Source: Clostridia bacterium
GTDB lineage: Bacteria; Bacillota; Clostridia; Oscillospirales; Acutalibacteraceae
NCBI GenBank assembly: GCA_017454565.1
Contig: JAFTCS010000267.1
Span: forward strand, 1-15,597
Length of the DNA stretch: 15,597 nt
Direction: 5' to 3'
A model generated the notes under the pieces. The model did no database searches and was not told where the DNA came from. It was given only the letters and a program-made list of their open reading frames with translations. A program made the translations under genes and the position numbers. Of the stretch, positions 13,412 through 15,597 are shown in pieces (the stretch's first letter is position 1; every line of letters starts with the position of its first letter).

Positions 13412-14116
13412 ATGTACGCAATTTTCAGACGGGAGCTTGCCTCTTATTTCACCTCGCCTGTCGGCTATGTTGTTACGGCAGCGTTTATGGTGTTCAACGG
13501 CATTTTCTTTTATGTTCAGTGCCTGTTCACCGGCACCTCAAGCATGACTACGGTTTTCCAGAGCATGTTTTTTATCATGCTGTTCCTGATACCTCTCATC
13601 ACCATGCGCCTTTTTGCCGAGGACAAGCACAACCGCACCGATCAGGCGCTTCTCACATCACCTGTGGGGGTAGCCTCTATCGTATGCGCAAAATTTCTTT
13701 CGGCGCTGGTGCTGCTTCTTATATGCCTGCTCTCATACGTCGTTGACGGACTCATACTCTCCTTTGTTGGTTCTCCCGACTGGGGTATCATCATCGGCAA
13801 TATGGCGGCTATTGCGCTTATGGGGTCTTCATTCATCGCCATAGGTCTGCTCATTTCTTCACTTACCGAGAGCGTTGTTATCGCCGCGGTGCTTTCGTTT
13901 GCCGCAAACGTGCTCATCAGCATGCTGGACACTATCGCATCGACCATTCCATGGGACTGGATGAAAAGCATCGTATCCTCCCTATCCTTCCAGTCAAGAT
14001 ACAACAGCTTTGCACTGGGTATAGTTTCTTTCAGCGATATAGTATTCTTCCTGAGCATTACGGTCCTTTTCCTGTTCCTTACCGACAGGATGATCGACAG
14101 AAGAAGATGGGCTTGA
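13412..14116 (+). CDS. ABC-2 type permease, GldF-like
   Basis: A 234-residue integral membrane protein with about six helices. It opens with the family signature FRRELASYFTSPVGYVV. It carries the conserved cytoplasmic LIPLITMRLFAEDK followed by LLTSPV, characteristic of GldF-type permeases. The remaining helices (ALVLLLICLLSYVVDGLIL, IALMGSSFIAIGLLISSL, VVIAAVLSFAANVLISML, IVFFLSITVLFLFL) and the basic end DRMIDRRRWA are typical. It should form the channel driven by the preceding ATPase. AGGAGG (13395-13400) lies 11 bases before the ATG, a little far but clear. It starts 18 bp after the ATPase and ends 14 bp before the auxiliary protein, giving a tight three-gene module. Confidence 0.93.
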   Translation: MYAIFRRELASYFTSPVGYVVTAAFMVFNGIFFYVQCLFTGTSSMTTVFQSMFFIMLFLIPLITMRLFAEDKHNRTDQALLTSPVGVASIVCAKFLSALVLLLICLLSYVVDGLILSFVGSPDWGIIIGNMAAIALMGSSFIAIGLLISSLTESVVIAAVLSFAANVLISMLDTIASTIPWDWMKSIVSSLSFQSRYNSFALGIVSFSDIVFFLSITVLFLFLTDRMIDRRRWA

Positions 14117-14130
14117 CGGGAGGTGCCGAC

Positions 14131-15597
14131 ATGAACGAAAACGAAACCATACAGAATCTTGAAGAAACAACTGAAACAGAGGCTAAAGCTGCCGGAGTCT
14201 CCTCCGGAGAAAGTCCGGACAATTCGGCCAATGAAACAGACGTTCCCGATGCCGGAGAGCCGGAGAAGGCTCCCGTAAAGGAAAAGAGGAGTCCAAAGGC
14301 TGAAAGCTCTCCAAAAAGCAAATCCTCAGGCGGTATGAGCCGGAAGATGAAACGAAGCCTTGTATCCGGCTTTATAACGGCGCTGGTGCTTATCGCCGTG
14401 GTTATGGTGAACGTAGTCGCTTCGGTAATGACCGAAAAGCTGCCTGCTCTCACCGCGGACATTACGGGAATGAAGAACTTTGAGATCAGCGACAAAACAA
14501 GGGAGATCGCAGAAAATCTCAAACGTAAGGTAACTATCTCATTTCTTTCCGACAGGAACACCTATGTAGGGATAGACCCATACTGCAAGCAGACCGCCAT
14601 TCTTGCCGAAGCCATGGAAAAATGCTCGGACGGCATGCTTGACGTAAACTATGTGGATATCGTGCGCAACCCTTCTTTCACAAGTGATTATACAAACGAG
14701 GACCTGAACACCACCGATATTATCGTGACCAGCGGCTCCAACAGAAGGATACTCAAGGTTTCCGATATGTTCACCTTTGAGAACTACTCCAGAAATTACA
14801 GCTACATTACCGCATCCAGAGCCGAGCAGGTGATCGACAACGCCGTGCTTGCTGTAAGCACCGGCGAGATCATCAAAACTGCTGTCATTGTTGACAACGC
14901 AAGCGAGGACAGAACCTACTTTGAATCCACACTCAGAGCCACCGGCTACTCCGTAACGGAAATAAACATTGCAAGTCAGGATATCCCTGAGGATACCCAG
15001 CTTTTGGTAGTATACACACCTTCAAAGGATATAAGCATAAGCTCCCTCAACAAGATCACCGCATTTCTCGGCAACAACGGCAAATTCGGCAAAAATCTGC
15101 TGTTTATAGCCTCTCCCACACGGACGGACGCTATGCCCAACTTCGGCGGTCTGCTGATAGAATACGGCATGAGTATAGGCGAAGGCTTTGCCTTTGAAGC
15201 AGACGGTTCAAGAATAAACAGCAGCAGCGACAACTTCTTTGACGGTGTACTGTGCAGCTATGCAAGCGATCTTTACACAAGCGGTATCAGTGACCTGAAC
15301 AGAACCGTTATCGCCGGATACTCCAAGCCGGTCATTATTGAAAACAGCATCACCGCAGCACCTCTGCTGAGGTATTCCGAATACTCGGGCGTGTGTCCCT
15401 TTGACGCAGACGAAAACTGGTCATATAAGGACGCCATCACCGGCTTTGTTCCTGTGCTTGCTCAGGGCACTGTCGGCAGTGACGGAAACTATTCATCTGT
15501 AATCGTATCCGGCTCAGACAAGATATTTACCCGCTCATATTACGGCTCCGACTACAGCAACAAAGCGTATCTCTCCGTCATGCTGGCAACCGTCAAC
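14131..15597 (+). CDS. GldG-like ABC transporter auxiliary protein (3' truncated)
   Basis: The frame is open for 489 codons from ATG 14131 to the window edge with no stop. GGGAGG (14118-14123) is seven bases before the start. Residues 1-75 are an acidic, disordered cytoplasmic leader (NENETIQNLEETTETE, then Lys/Ser-rich). One membrane helix follows at ~77-99 (LVSGFITALVLIAVVMVNVV). The outside part begins LTADITGMKNFEISDKTREI, then KRKVTISFLSDRNTY and LLVVYTPSKDISISSLNKI. This is the order seen in the GldG / ABC-type auxiliary domain: a 'fall into place' motif, a strand, and a flexible glutamine-amidotransferase-like fold. A C-terminal helix is expected beyond the window. Its position after the GldA- and GldF-like genes supports the call. 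Most homologues lack such a long acidic leader, as far as I know. Confidence 0.88.
   Translation, partial: MNENETIQNLEETTETEAKAAGVSSGESPDNSANETDVPDAGEPEKAPVKEKRSPKAESSPKSKSSGGMSRKMKRSLVSGFITALVLIAVVMVNVVASVMTEKLPALTADITGMKNFEISDKTREIAENLKRKVTISFLSDRNTYVGIDPYCKQTAILAEAMEKCSDGMLDVNYVDIVRNPSFTSDYTNEDLNTTDIIVTSGSNRRILKVSDMFTFENYSRNYSYITASRAEQVIDNAVLAVSTGEIIKTAVIVDNASEDRTYFESTLRATGYSVTEINIASQDIPEDTQLLVVYTPSKDISISSLNKITAFLGNNGKFGKNLLFIASPTRTDAMPNFGGLLIEYGMSIGEGFAFEADGSRINSSSDNFFDGVLCSYASDLYTSGISDLNRTVIAGYSKPVIIENSITAAPLLRYSEYSGVCPFDADENWSYKDAITGFVPVLAQGTVGSDGNYSSVIVSGSDKIFTRSYYGSDYSNKAYLSVMLATVN

Overview
The window looks like a chromosomal segment of a gut or rumen Clostridia-type Firmicute, probably Oscillospiraceae (Ruminococcus-like). 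The reasons are moderate GC, strong AGGAGG-type ribosome sites, TTGATx-N17/18-TATAAT promoters often with an extended TGn -10, a Gram-positive LexA, BspA-type leucine-rich repeats, and no outer-membrane genes. The genus is inferred from style. I see no tRNA, rRNA, CRISPR array, insertion sequence or phage gene.

Layout. (1) Bases 1-3083, plus strand: the 3' end of a sensor histidine kinase, then a complete SERCA-like P-type calcium ATPase behind its own promoter. (2) Bases 3084-3222: a convergent terminator zone with two hairpins. (3) Bases 3223-11480, minus strand: seven genes in about four transcription units. From their promoters leftwards these are: a cytoplasmic M14 zinc peptidase resembling gamma-D-glutamyl-diaminoacid peptidases; a pair of small lipoproteins; lexA, then a membrane-anchored LRR protein, then a cardiolipin synthase; and a pair of membrane proteins with Asn/Gly/Ser/Tyr-rich tails, one of them with a zinc ribbon. 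(4) Bases 11663-15597, plus strand: exodeoxyribonuclease III, followed at very short spacing by an ABC ATPase, an ABC-2 permease and a GldG-like auxiliary protein that runs off the window.

How the genes may work together. Much of the region concerns the envelope: calcium export, cardiolipin synthesis, cell-wall peptide trimming, lipoproteins and a Gld-type exporter. Two DNA-damage genes are interleaved: lexA, which appears to head the LRR/cardiolipin synthase unit, and xth, which appears to head the Gld exporter unit. The least familiar part is the two-gene unit at 3223-4679. Both predicted proteins appear to be membrane-tethered with long cytoplasmic low-complexity tails; one tail has five perfectly phased 13-residue SFGG/GYS repeats. 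No function is known to me for this pair.

Other points to re-examine are the apparently non-AUG or frameshifted start of xth, the missing canonical SOS box at lexA, a recent 75-bp duplication in a lipoprotein gene, and a long GC-capped inverted repeat after the ATPase that may be a dispersed element.
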